Made by a program: the position numbers and the translations under genes. The notes below the pieces were generated by a model, which worked only from the letters and a program-made list of their open reading frames with translations, was not told where the DNA came from and made no database searches. This document shows positions 33,101 through 46,100 of a DNA stretch of 64,000 nt, piece by piece. Each line of letters starts with the position of its first letter. The first letter of the stretch is position 1. This DNA is from Lampris incognitus (lineage: Eukaryota; Chordata; Actinopteri; Lampriformes; Lampridae), in contig NC_079219.1 of NCBI RefSeq assembly GCF_029633865.1, positions 11,157,420-11,221,419 of the forward strand, read 5' to 3'.

Positions 33101-34237
33101 ACCACCACAAATAAATTCTCAGCCAGTGGGAGACACTGTGGTGCCAGTGCAGGTTTGCTCCGAGAAACTATAACACAGAGCATCTTGACACATGCTCAAT
33201 AATCCAAGTAAGAAAATCACAGAAGGTTGAATCAGTTCATCTGGACACAACGTTTATTGAAAGAAACGTTTCATCGCTTGTCTAAGTGACCTCTTCAGTC
33301 TCACCTGACTGCAGGTATCCCCACCCTTAAAAACAATACAGAGCCATAAACTCCGAAAACGACTGGTTTCATATGCAATTGCTGTGACCATTAACTAGAG
33401 TTTAAATGCCAATGTGTATTATTGTGATGATTGGTTCCTCCCTGAACGGGGAGTCACAGAGGCCATCTATGTGAAGAGGAAACGACCTGAACTGGGGGGG
33501 GGGCAGTGAATAGTACACATGGCCATTGAAACTCTAGTTAATGGTCACAGCAGTTGGTATATGAAACCGATCGTTGTTTTCAGTCGTTACACCCCTGTAT
33601 TGTTTATAAGGGTGGGGATACCAGCAGTCAGTTTAGACTGAAGAGGTCACTTAGATGAGTGATGAGACATTTCTCTCTCAATAAACATTGTGTCCAGATG
33701 ACCTGATTCGACTTTCTGTGATGTAGCACAGAGTGATTGTCAGGCTTTCTAAAATAGTTTTTTTTCCCCTTCCACTTTTGATCCTGAAATGTCTAGTATT
33801 ATAATTTGGCCTTTTCTTCCACAGAACATTTAACAACATGCTGCTTAAAAAAAGATTTGTTTTAATTTGTAGAATAGTAGTACCTTGAGGACCTTATTCA
33901 TACATTTATATTTAACAGCTGTAAAAGCAGCCCATCACTTCCTCTGCCTGCGGAGGACACTCGTGAGACCGTTCCAGCACCAACCCTGTTGAGCATCAGC
34001 AGTACGACTCCTTCTGATCAGTAAGTGGGACGATGATTTTAGAGCCTCTAGTAGTTGGTGTACTGTGACCTGTGTCCTATGGTGTGTACTGGCACGTTTG
34101 GGTAACCGAGCAGTCTCAAGTGCTTGATAACATAAGCTTTGCAGAGGTCTGTGCATTTCGATTTTGGTGAAGGCTTGTCTCGTTTAGATATGTTTTTGGC
34201 AAACTTCACTTACAGGCAAAATAACTTTTTTATTGTT

Positions 34238-34314
<77 letters not shown>

Positions 34315-37087
34315 GTTGTGTACTGACAGCATTCTGCTCTGTTTCCTATGTGTAGAGAGGAACCATTACCCGAGGAAGGGGTTGAGGAAATGGCCCCAAA
34401 ACTTGAGTCCACAGGTGATGCAACCGAGATTGAAGGGGTACTGGACAGGTAAATATTTGTTTTATGTGTAACATAATAAGACATATTGTGAGCTTTCTAT
34501 TCCACTGTGAGGAGCTTCTTTTATATCTGCTCTAGGGTTGGTTGGGTGATCGTTTCTATTTTCATATCCAGTCGGGGCTACTGATCCCCAGGGGGTGGGG
34601 TGGGGGAGTTATGTCACAGCGCCCCAGTAGTTATAGTACATTTATTTGTTTTTGTTTAGCTTTTTTTTTATTATTATTGACTTTAATTTTGAATTTTGTT
34701 TTGGACTAAAGCTTAAAGATTTTGAATAATCGTCTTGAGTGTGGCTCGGCGTCTGACAGACCTTTGAAATAATCGAAGCTTTCTGCAAGCAATGCAGTTA
34801 AAATTACAAGAATAAACATAAGAGTGAAAATTTTATCTAAAATATTTGAAAATTAAACAAAAATATTGAATCACAATGTCTCATTCAAACAATGGCTCTC
34901 TTTTGAAAATCAGTGCGCTTGGTGCAATAATATCATAGCGTCATGTTTTTCTTAACATTATCTTTAATATCACAATCCAAATCATATCCATAACGTTAAC
35001 CGCTCTTGTGGAGCACAGAGCAAAGTTTTGGTGAGCAGGCGTGTGGAGGTGCAGGGTGTCGGATCCATGGAAAAGAGATGGCTAACTGGTTAATTAAGGA
35101 TTTAAAATTCACTCGTCACTGGTGCTGATTAACGAGGCTCAACCGGCAGACACACCGCTCCACCAGAAATGTCTCTAAATGCCCAGTAGGGTGCAGATTC
35201 TAGAGATTATTTTATAACATCTTAGTTCTGATAGTAACTTAGTTAAAATCACCTCAATATCGGCGTAGGAGAAACCAGTCATAGATAATCCCTTCAGTCA
35301 TCGATATTCGATTCAATCACCAATCGGCACAAGCCTAACCTGCACAGATGTCCGCACAGAATCAAACATTCACTTGTATGTTTCTTGACCCTTTCTATTT
35401 GGAGTCATTTATGGTATGTTTCATCATAATGATTTGGTTACCCTTTATTAATCCCTGCTCTTTAACACATGGAAAGCCCCCCCCCCCCCAAATGGTTGCA
35501 GTAGGTGTGTATTTACAAGGAATATCTACTGTGGGAATGATCAATAAATTGCACCTTATTAACCACAACACCTAGCCAAGATTACACACACAGACAAAGC
35601 ATATAGGCTTTGGACATATACAGTTGTCATGACAAAGTGTGTAACTGAACTTTCATACCTCCTATGTAAAGATTGGAGTGACCCTGTTGACAGTTGCAGT
35701 GTAATGTAGTTATGTCTGTGCCAAGAGTCCTTATCAGGCTCCAGCTTACTGAATAATTCTAACAATAATCATGTTGAACTCAGGCGGCACGGTGGCGCAG
35801 TGGTGAGCACAGTCTCCTCATAGCGAGAAGGTCCTGGGTTCGAGCCCCGGGGTAGTCCAACCTTGGGCATCATCCCGGGTCGTCCTGTGTGGCGTTTGCA
35901 TGTTCTCCCCGTGTCTGCGTGGGTTTCCTGCAGGGGCTCTGGTTTCCTCCCACAGTCCAAAGACATGTAGGTCAGGTGAATCGGCCATACTAAATTGTCC
36001 CCAAGTATGAATGGGGGTGTATGTGTGTATGTCAGCCCTGTGTGATGGTCTGGCGGCCTATGACTGCTGGGATAGGCTCCCGCGACCCTGAGAGCAGGGT
36101 AAGCGGTTCGGATAATGGATGGATAGATGGATCATATTGAACTCCTGTGCTTGTTCAATCAGTATTTTGCAGCTCAAACTGAACAGTCAGTCAAAAGTTA
36201 TATAAAGTAATGGTATTCAGTTATGTACCGTGGAGGCAGCATATTGGCACCTCCGTTCGTCATCCACAGGCGCCCTTACATGGCCGAGCATCATTAGAGC
36301 TTTCCTGATGTTGCTGTGAATGCTTGCTTCAGTATAGGAAATGTAATGGTAGTTGGCTGACGTAGCAGGCTGGCTCCAGGTCTGAAGGAGTCTCCCAGCA
36401 GTGGTCTCGTATATGCCATGCCAGCACTGATTCATCATCAGCCCATCAAATTCAAGCCCTGGCTGCCTCTCAAAAGGCCACCAGCCTAATTCCCTCCAAT
36501 CTTCCAGAGAGGGCTCCTGAATTAAACTCTTGAACAAGAAGAAAAACATGAAAAACAAGTTAAAAAGTTTCATAATATTAAACATTTTGTATTTACTTCA
36601 GCATCAGATGCTTTATGATGCATACAATTATTATGGAGCAGTTATAGTTGTGTAATTCCTTATGATAGTTGCAATTAGATAACACTAACCTGTCTCTTCC
36701 CCTCTGTGAAAGACCTCAGTATGCCCTGTCTCTTCAAAAGCTGCCCTGCTACCCCCATTCCCCTCTTCATTTGTCTGTCCCAACTTGTCTTCTCCCACCT
36801 GTAATTATTTATTCACATCCCCTTCTCTGGCTCTGCCTCCGAGATCTGATTTTGCTGTATTCAAATTCACTTTGGAAAGAAACAGCAGTGGCAAGTTATT
36901 TTAGTTTCTTTTCAGAAACTATCCTTCATTTTTGCTCTATCAACCACTGTTGATGTCAATGCTGTAGGTAGCTGTTGCAAACTGCTGTTTGACTGTGAAC
37001 ATATACTAACGTAATAAAGACGGCAATGTTTTGTCACTATTTTTGATTATAAAACCACCTCGCTAAACATGCTGTGCTATCACACTT

Positions 37088-37123
<36 letters not shown>

Positions 37124-40100
37124 TCGGCTCATTTAAAATGTGAGTGCAGACAGTTTTGTGAAAAATGGCTGGCGATATTGTACTGAATTGTCAGTCCATG
37201 TTTTCCTCTTCTGTCAAGCCAAAACTGTGTTCAAAGCTTCATGTATTTATTTATTTTGTCTGTAGGTGTGTGAGTCATTATTGCAACTGCATGTTTTTTC
37301 TCCTATGAGACCAGAGACCTGTTCCCTGGGCCGCCTTTCTGCGACCAGGGGATCCTGCATTACAAGGCAACCTGCATCGGCCATTAGCCAGAGTAGGTCG
37401 TCTTGCTGTTCAGCCAGTCACACAAGGTGACAGTAATCTTACTGCTGCTCTGTGTGACAAGAGGGATGTATTTAGATTTTACCATTTCCCCATTGTTCCC
37501 TATTAACATACACTACTGCTACTTTAGGCTGCTCCCGTTAAGGGGTCGCCACCTCGGATCATCTGTCTCCGTCTCTTCCTGTCCTCTGCATCTTCCTCTG
37601 TCACACCAGCCACCTGCATGTCCTCTCTCACCACATCCATAAACCTCCTCTTGTCCTCTTCCCTGGCAGCTCCATATTCAGCATCCTTCTCCCAATATAC
37701 CCAGCATTTCTCCTCCACATGTCCAAACCATCTCAGTCTTGCCTCTCTTGCTTTGTCTTCAAACCATCCAACCTGAGCGGTCCCTCGAATATAATCGTTC
37801 CTAATCCTGTCCTTCTTTCACTCCCAATGAAAATCTTAGCATCTTCAACTCTGCCAGCTCCACCTCCTGTCTTTTCATCAGTGCCACTGTCTCCAAACCA
37901 TATAACATAGCTGGTCTCACAACCATCTTGTAAACCTTCCCTTAACTCTTGCTGGTACCCTTCTGTCACAAATCACTCCTGACACACTTCTCCACCCACT
38001 TCACCCTGCCTGCACTCTCTTCTTCACCTCTCTTCTGCACTCCCCTATTACTTTGTACAGTTGACCCCAAGTATTTAAACTCATATGCCTTTGTCACCTC
38101 TACTCCTTGTATCCTGACCATTCCACTGTCCTCTCTCTCATTCATGCACATGTGTTCCGTCTTGCTCCTACTGACTTTCATTCCTCTTTTCTCCAGTGCA
38201 TACCTCCACCGCTCCAGGCTGTCCTCCACCTGCAACTTACTCTCGCTACAGATCACAATGTCATCCATAGTCCAGAGAGACTCCTGCCTGATCTTGTCCG
38301 TCAACCTGTCCATCACCATTGCAAACAAGAAAGGGCTCAGAGCCGATCCTTGATGTAATCCCACCTCCACCTTGAACCCATCTGTCATTCCAACCACACA
38401 CCTCACCATTGTCACACTTCCCTCATACGTATCCTGCACCACTCCTACATACTTCTCTGCAACTTCCGACTTCCTCATACAATACCACACCTCCTCTCTA
38501 AACACCCTGTCATATGCTTTCTCTAAATCCACAAAGACACAATGTAACTCCTTCTGGCCTTCTCTATACTTATCCATCAACATTCTAAAAGCAAACATCA
38601 CATCTGTGGTGCTCTTTCATGGCATGAAACCATACTGCTGCTTGCTGATCATCACCTCTCCTCTTAACCTAGCTTCTGTTACTCTTTCCCATATCTTCAT
38701 GCTGTGGCTGATCAACTTTATACCTCTGTAGTTGCTACAGTTCTGCACATCGCCCTTACTCTTAAAAATTGGTAACAGTATACTTCTCCACTCCTCAGGC
38801 ATCCTCTCACTTTCTAAGATTGTATTAAACAATCTAGTTAAAAACTCTAAAAATTCCACTGCCATCTCTCCTAAACATCTCCATGCCTCCACAGGTATGT
38901 CATCAGGACCAACTGCCTTTCCACTCTTCATCCTCTTCATAGCGGCCCTCACTTGCTCCTTGCTAATCCACTGCATTTCCTGATTCACTATCCCTACATT
39001 ATCCAACCCTCTCGCTCTCATTTTCTTCATTCATTAGACCCTACTCCTTCCACCTTCTCAACACACTCTCCTCACTTGTCAGCACATTTCCATCTCTATC
39101 CTTGATCGCCCTAAGCTGCTGCACATCTTTCCCAGCTCGGTTCCTCTGTCTCGCCAATCAGTCCCATTAACATACACTGAACTTGCCAAATTCGCGCAGC
39201 TTGTGTGAGCCTTTAGACTTGTTGAATAAATTTCTGAGAGGAGGATGCTGTTGAAGTTATGTGCCATCATGGAAAATGTCTCCCACCCACTCCATGACAT
39301 GCTGGTCGGGCACAGGAGTACTTTTAGTGACAGAGTCAATCTGTCGAAATGAGCTACAGAGCACCACAGGAGGTCATTCCTGCCTGTGGCCATCAAACTT
39401 CACAACTCCTCCCTCAGATTGTCCGACACATTGAGTCAATAGTCATTAGACCGGCCCTTCGACTTGTTTTACCCTGTCAGTGTTTGTTTGTGTTGTTTTG
39501 TTTCCATCCATTATCCGAACCACTTATCCTGCTCTCGGGGTCACGGGCTGTTTGTTTCATGCTGCAGTAATACAGTATAGATAGTGGTATATGCTGGAGC
39601 ATGGTGCACATATGTTTACATATTTTATTCTTATTTCTATTTCTTATTTTATCTTCTATTTTTATTTATTTCTGTTATCTTGTCTTATTTTTTCTTTACT
39701 AGAGCGTGAGTGTCTGTAATAGGACTCAATTTTCCCTCAGGGATTAATAAAGTATTGCGAATCTGCGAAGTGTGTTTATAGACAGACATACATGCACATT
39801 GTATGACCAGAGAGACGTCTATCTTCACAGAAACATGGACACTGAATTCTTTATGGAGTGTGAGGAAGAGGAGCTAGAACCATGGCAACAGGAGGAGGAA
39901 TATGACACAGAGGAAGAAGTTGACTTAAAAGATGCACACCATGATTCTGGTGAGTCTTGCAACTGTCTCCATGGGAACTGTCTGATTGACATTTGCTGTC
40001 TGCATGATTGTGTAGATCAGTGTATGGAGGGAGGGACGAATGCGGCAAGGAAATCTGTTTTTATGGTTTTGTTTTTTCGTTCATGTTTATTTCAACATGG

Positions 40101-43100
40101 CTGCTGTGTGGAATGAGTTTTCTGAACACTAGAGTACTTCATTTATGTGAGTTAGGAGAGGTGGTAATGGTGTTATCACTGCTGGTGAATCCTGAGGAAC
40201 AGAGGATGTGATCTGATGTCTTCCTTCTTTCCTAGTGGAGGATTCTTCCTCGCTTCCGACTCCAGAGACTGCTTCCCCCACAACCTGCCCTGCACCGTCA
40301 GGTGAGTCTGTATCTATGTATTTGTTTGTGTGTTTTGTGTAGGGTTGATCTGAATCCTTCGAAGCCTTCGATCGTTACCATGGTAATTGATGGCAAAACC
40401 AATATTTGAAATTTTTTTCCCAGGAGACGGTAAACGGCAGTTGGCAATACGGCATGGGAAAACATGAAATGCGGTGACCTCGTGAACACAGCGTGCCATT
40501 AATTATTTAAGATTTAATATGAAGTTGTACACTGACAAAAAGCCTTATTTCTGTTTTCTTTTTATCAGCAACCAATTTCACTTTTTGAAAATGTTTTTTT
40601 TTATTACAATATTTTATTAGGACAAGGATGTAGCACAACAGCACAACCACAAAAGAACAGGTATTTTCTTTTTTTACAAACCCGCTTTCCCTCAAACCAG
40701 GACCGCCATGAGCCAACTATGATTCTCGCCCCACAGTCCTCCTTGATGGGATTGAAACAGTGCGTAAAGCATGAAGTCAAATCGAGCACTCACATACACC
40801 GCGACATAAGCAAACAAAAAGTAAAAACCATAATAATACAGACATATAAACAAACATGAGAAAGAAGAGTTGGTAGTTGCTGACATTCAGGCCATTATGC
40901 TGGACTATTGAAGATCCGAAGCTCAGGAAGACACGTGCTGTACTGCATACACAGAACCTTCATATACCCCTTCGTATATAGGGATCTTACATGGGGGCCA
41001 TGTGGCAGATAGCGAAACCCGTGCCCGATGCAGGCAGACATGAGGCATACCATTGACAACACCGTGGTGACGCCAACTCGGACTGCGAGGAATCTGGGTG
41101 TGATCCTGGACGATTAGCTGTTGTTTGCTGCAAACGTTGCATTGGTTGCTCGCTCCTGCAGATTTCTCCTCTAACATCAGGAGGATTCGCCCATTCCTCA
41201 CCGACGAGGCGCAATAGGTGCTCATCCAGGCTCTGGTCATCTCCCGGCTGGACTACGGCAACTCCCTCCTTGCTGGCGCCCTGGCGTCGGCCATCAAACC
41301 TCTGGAGCTTGTTCATAAAGCTGCAGCTCGTCTGGTGTTCAACCGCCCTAAGTTCTCCCACACGACTCCCCTTCTCATGTCCCTACACTGGCTCCCAGTA
41401 GCTGCTCGCATCCAGTTTAAGACTGTGGTGCTAGCCTACAGGGCAGTGAAAGGAACAGCTCCTTCCTATCTCCAGGCCATGGTCAAGCCCTACACCCCCG
41501 CCCAACCACTTCGCTCTGCTGCCTCGGGACGCCTGATTGCCCCGTCCCTCAGAGGCTCCTGCTGCCAATCGACCCAGTCACGGCTCTTTTCTGTCCTGGC
41601 CCCACGGTGGTGGAATGAACTCCCAACTGATGTCAGGACAGCGGAGTCGCTGCCCATCTTTCGGCGCAGGTTGAAAACTCACCTCTTCAAGAACTACTAC
41701 CCTGTTACTTGCTCTTAGCACTTATTGTATTCACTCATTCTTACGCTTTTACTTTAGCACTGGTTTTGCTTTTAGATGCTTGTTTAGAGAGAAGATGCAC
41801 TTATGACCTCTGATGACTAGTAGTTCTCCTGATTTCCTACATTAAATGCACTTATTGTAAGTCGCTTTGGATAAAAGCGTCGGCTAAATGACTGTAATGT
41901 AATACCATCACTGTGACACCCTGCCAGGGGGAAGCTGGTCAACATAATTGATCAATGGTCTCTAGTGAGAGTAAAATCTATCAGAGGAACCTCTCGGTGT
42001 AAATTTAATTTTTTTCCACTTTTAGGAGAGACAGAATATCGAGCTGCCAGGATATAAATGAAGGTGGCAGGGTGGACTTCCATAAAAAGAGAATTTTCCT
42101 ACGGGTGATCAAGGAGGTCAACATGATACATGATGTAATAGATGCACACATGGGCTTGTGTGCATCTATTACATCTATCATCTACTTTAGCTGGGTAAAA
42201 TCTGGAAAGTTTAGCCTTACTATAATGAGACTCCATTATAGCATGGCTACAATGGAGTCTATTAAGTACCTTGAACTGTACAAGGCTAAGCCTAGTGCAG
42301 CTGGAGGATGAGTTGACAGCTCTTAGGGCCTCTTCCCAGAAATGGTCAGAGAAGGTAATCTGCAGTTCATTCTCCCAATCGGGTCTGACCTTGTTAATGA
42401 TAGACTCATCCACTGGGTATAAGAGGCCATACAAGTAGGAGACGTGGCCCTTGGGTAAGGATCTGACTCTAAGTATAACATCTACACCTTTGGGGGGTGG
42501 GATTTGGGGGAACTGGGGGGAGTGGGTTCTAGCAAAATCCCATAGCTGAAAATATCTGAACAAATCAGAGCTGCCTAAATCGAAAGCTGCACGTAATTGA
42601 TCAAAGCTGGCAAACAGGCTGTCTATGTACAAGTTTTCCAAGCGGTATATAGAGAGGTAAATCTAGAGTCAATTCCAGCTGGCAAAAATAAATGATTATT
42701 GCAAATAGGGGTCACCTGGGGGAGAGTGAGCCGCCCAAAGTGATGCTTAATCTGTGCCCAAATTCTCAGTGCCAATAACAATGGGGTTGGATGTGTACTG
42801 CGAGGGGGAGAGGAGCAGGGTGCTGCATGCCAAGGCCTGGGGTGAAGATAAGGGGCACGAGTCAGCCTCAGTCTGATACCAGCTACTCTGAGGTGAAACA
42901 AACCAGAGCATGACCTTGTGTACATTGGTGGCCCAATAGTAGCCAAGGAGGTTGGGTAAGCCAAGCCCACCCAACGACCTGTCTCTCTGTAGCAAGGTCC
43001 TACCAATTCTCACATGCTTACCAACCCAGATAAATGAGGACATAATGCTATCAAGAGAGTTGAAAAATGATCTGGGCAAAAAGATAGGGGGACATTGGAA

Positions 43101-46100
43101 AACATGTAAGTACCTAGGTAAAATGTTCATTTTGATAATCTGTACCCTTCCCGCTAAAGAAAGTGGTAGATGACTCCACCTTTGTAGTTCAGATTTGAAT
43201 GTTGCTGTTAGTGCCGTAAGGTTTTGTTCCCGTAGTGAACAAATGGATCTAGTAATAATGATGCCCAAATATTTAAATCCTGAGTTAGATAGTTTGAAAG
43301 GTATTGACGACATTGGTAAATCTGCAGCCAATTGATTGATAGGGAAACATACGCTTTTTTGGATATTCAATTTATAACTCGAGAGCACACCAAAAGATTC
43401 CAAGACTGAAAGAAGATAAGAGATACTAGATAAGGGGTCAAGCACATATAAAAGCAGGTCATCAGCATATACCGAGACTCTGTTCTGTACCCCACTTCCG
43501 GATACCCTTAAGCCTGCTCTCTGCCTTTAGAGCAATTGACAGTGGCTCGATAGCCACTGTCGATTTAATGTGTCGATCTAATATTTCAACCTTGCTGTTT
43601 TTATCATTTTGTTTTTTCGTTCATGTCTATTCCAACATGGCTGCTGTGTGGAATGAGTTTTCTGAACACTAGGAGTACTTAATTTATGTGAGTGAGGGGA
43701 GGTGGTAATGGTGTTATCACTGCTGGTGAATCCTGATGAACAGCGGATGTGATCTGATGTCTTCCTTCTTTCCTAGTGGAGGATTCTTCCTCGCTTCCGA
43801 CTCCAGAGACCGCTTCCCCCACAACCTGCCCTGCACCGCCAGGTGAGTCTGTGTATTTATTTGTGTGTTTTGTGTAGGGTTGATCCGAAGCCTTCTGTCG
43901 TTGCCATGGTAATCGACAGCAAAACCAATTATTTGAAAAAAAAAATTTTCCAGGAGATGGTAAACAGCAGTTGGCAATACAGCACGGGAAAAACATGAAA
44001 AGCGGTGACCTCGTGAACACAGCGTGCCATTAATTATTTAAGATTTCATATAAAGTTGTACACTGACAAAAAGCCTCATTTCTGTTTTCTTTTTTATAAG
44101 CAACCAATTTCACTTTTTGAACATGTTTTTGAAGCCAGTTTATCAAACTAGGAAGGAATCGCTATCTGTCCATTTCTTGACAACCTTTTATCCGATCCAC
44201 TTCACACTTGGCGGGAGTATTGCTGAGGAGCGTGAAGTTGTTGAGATGAGTGGTTGTAGAGAAAATCGAAGGACCTATAGGCAGACACTTTCTTCCTGTG
44301 GCGACCGGACGAACAGCGCCACACTGCCATTACAACCCACACTGTGGTGGGAGGGGGTATTACAGCTGAACGGGCGCCGCACTATTCTCAATAAAAAGGA
44401 AATGCCTTCAGATCCTTTTTTTGTCTCTCAATAGCATGATAATTACTGCAATAAGAGCCTAATGATAGCATGTGATAAAGACATAATTAATCAACAATAA
44501 CAGCAAACATATGAACAATTTAGTGTTTATAGTGTGATTTATTTAACCCCCCCAGTTGTGGCGAAGCTTCAAATACCTGACAGTACTTGCTACTGAATAT
44601 TCGCAGCCCAAAAAGGGGTATCTGGGACAGCCCTAGTATTGTGTTTGTAAAGGTATGTTCATACTCGTGTGTGTATTTAGAGTTCTGGTAGATTACAGTA
44701 TATAGAGGAGACTTTTGTTCCTCAGCATGGAGACTTGATGAGCTGCTCTCTCCATCCTTATTTCCAGCACAGAGCATCTCATCTCCAGTGCCTCCCCATC
44801 ACCCTGTTACTACCATCTGTCAACGGCCCCCAGCCTCCAGTGTGTCCCCTTCTGACCCCACTGTGACCCCCTCTGGCCCCCCAGCCCAGCCTTTTATAAT
44901 GGTCCGGACTCCCAATGGAACCTTCTTGCTGATGACAGACTCAAGCACTGAAACCAGCCAACCCATCCAGCTCACCACTCAGGTAAAGAACCAAGGATAC
45001 GTGGAAACCGGACTAGGATGTGGACGGGTTATCAGAAGTTAATTATTAAAAGAAAGCTGAAGAGCGATGTTAGAAATCATTAAACAGCATAGTTAAATGT
45101 ATGGATGTGATATAAAGACTTTGACATTAAACTTTAGAGAGGTGAGTGATTTTGACAGAACATGCACCAAAATTCTACTCCCCCCTCCCCTCTGCTTCTT
45201 CATTCCCTCCCGTAATCCCTCCCTCTGAACCATGTGCAAGCCCATCAACAGGCAAAATTTGTATTGCTGTTGATAATCTATGTATGTAAAAATATTTTTT
45301 CTCAGCAAATCTTAGTTAAACCAACATTGTTGTAGTCAGGCCCTGTTTTACTTATTGGTGAAGTATTTCTAAAGATCGCCATTTCCAAAGTACTAGTGAC
45401 ACCTTGTGTGACAACCTCTAAGATCTGTATTAATGCCATGAAGTTAGTAAAAAGTATCACAGTTGTTAATCTGTGCATTTAAGAAATACTGTTTTCGGGG
45501 CATCTGGATAGCGTAGCGGTCTATTCTGTTGCCTAACAACACGAGGCTCGCCGGTTCAAATCCCCGTGTTAGCTCCGGTTTGGTCGGGCATCCCTAACGA
45601 CACAATTGGCCGTGTCTGCGGGTGGGAAGCCAAATGTGGGTATGTGTCCTGGTCGCTGCACTAGCACCTCCTCTGGTCAGTCGGGGTGCCTGTTCAGGGG
45701 GGAGGGGGTAGCTGGGGGGAATAGCGTGATCCTCACACATGCTACGTTCCCCTGGTGAAACTCCTCACTGTCAGGTGAAAAGAAGTGGCTGGCGACTCCA
45801 CATATACACTCACTGGCCACTTTATGAGGTACACCTTGCTAGTACCGGGTTGGACCCCCTTTTGCCTTCAGAACTGCCTTAATCCTTCGTGGCATAGATT
45901 CAACAAGGTACTGGAAACATTCCTCAGAGAGTTTGGTCCATATTGACATGATAGCATCACGCAGTTGCTGCAGATTTGTCGGCTGCACATCCATGATGCG
46001 AATCTCCCAGTCCACCACATCCCAAAGGTGCTCTATTGGATTGAGATCTGGTGGAGGCCATTTGAGTACAGTGAACTCATTGTCATGTTCAAGAAACCAG

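Noticed and set aside
45510..45585. tRNA gene
   Set aside because: The A and B box-like sequence belongs to a SINE with copies at 48471 and 3497; no tRNA cloverleaf or anticodon arm was seen.
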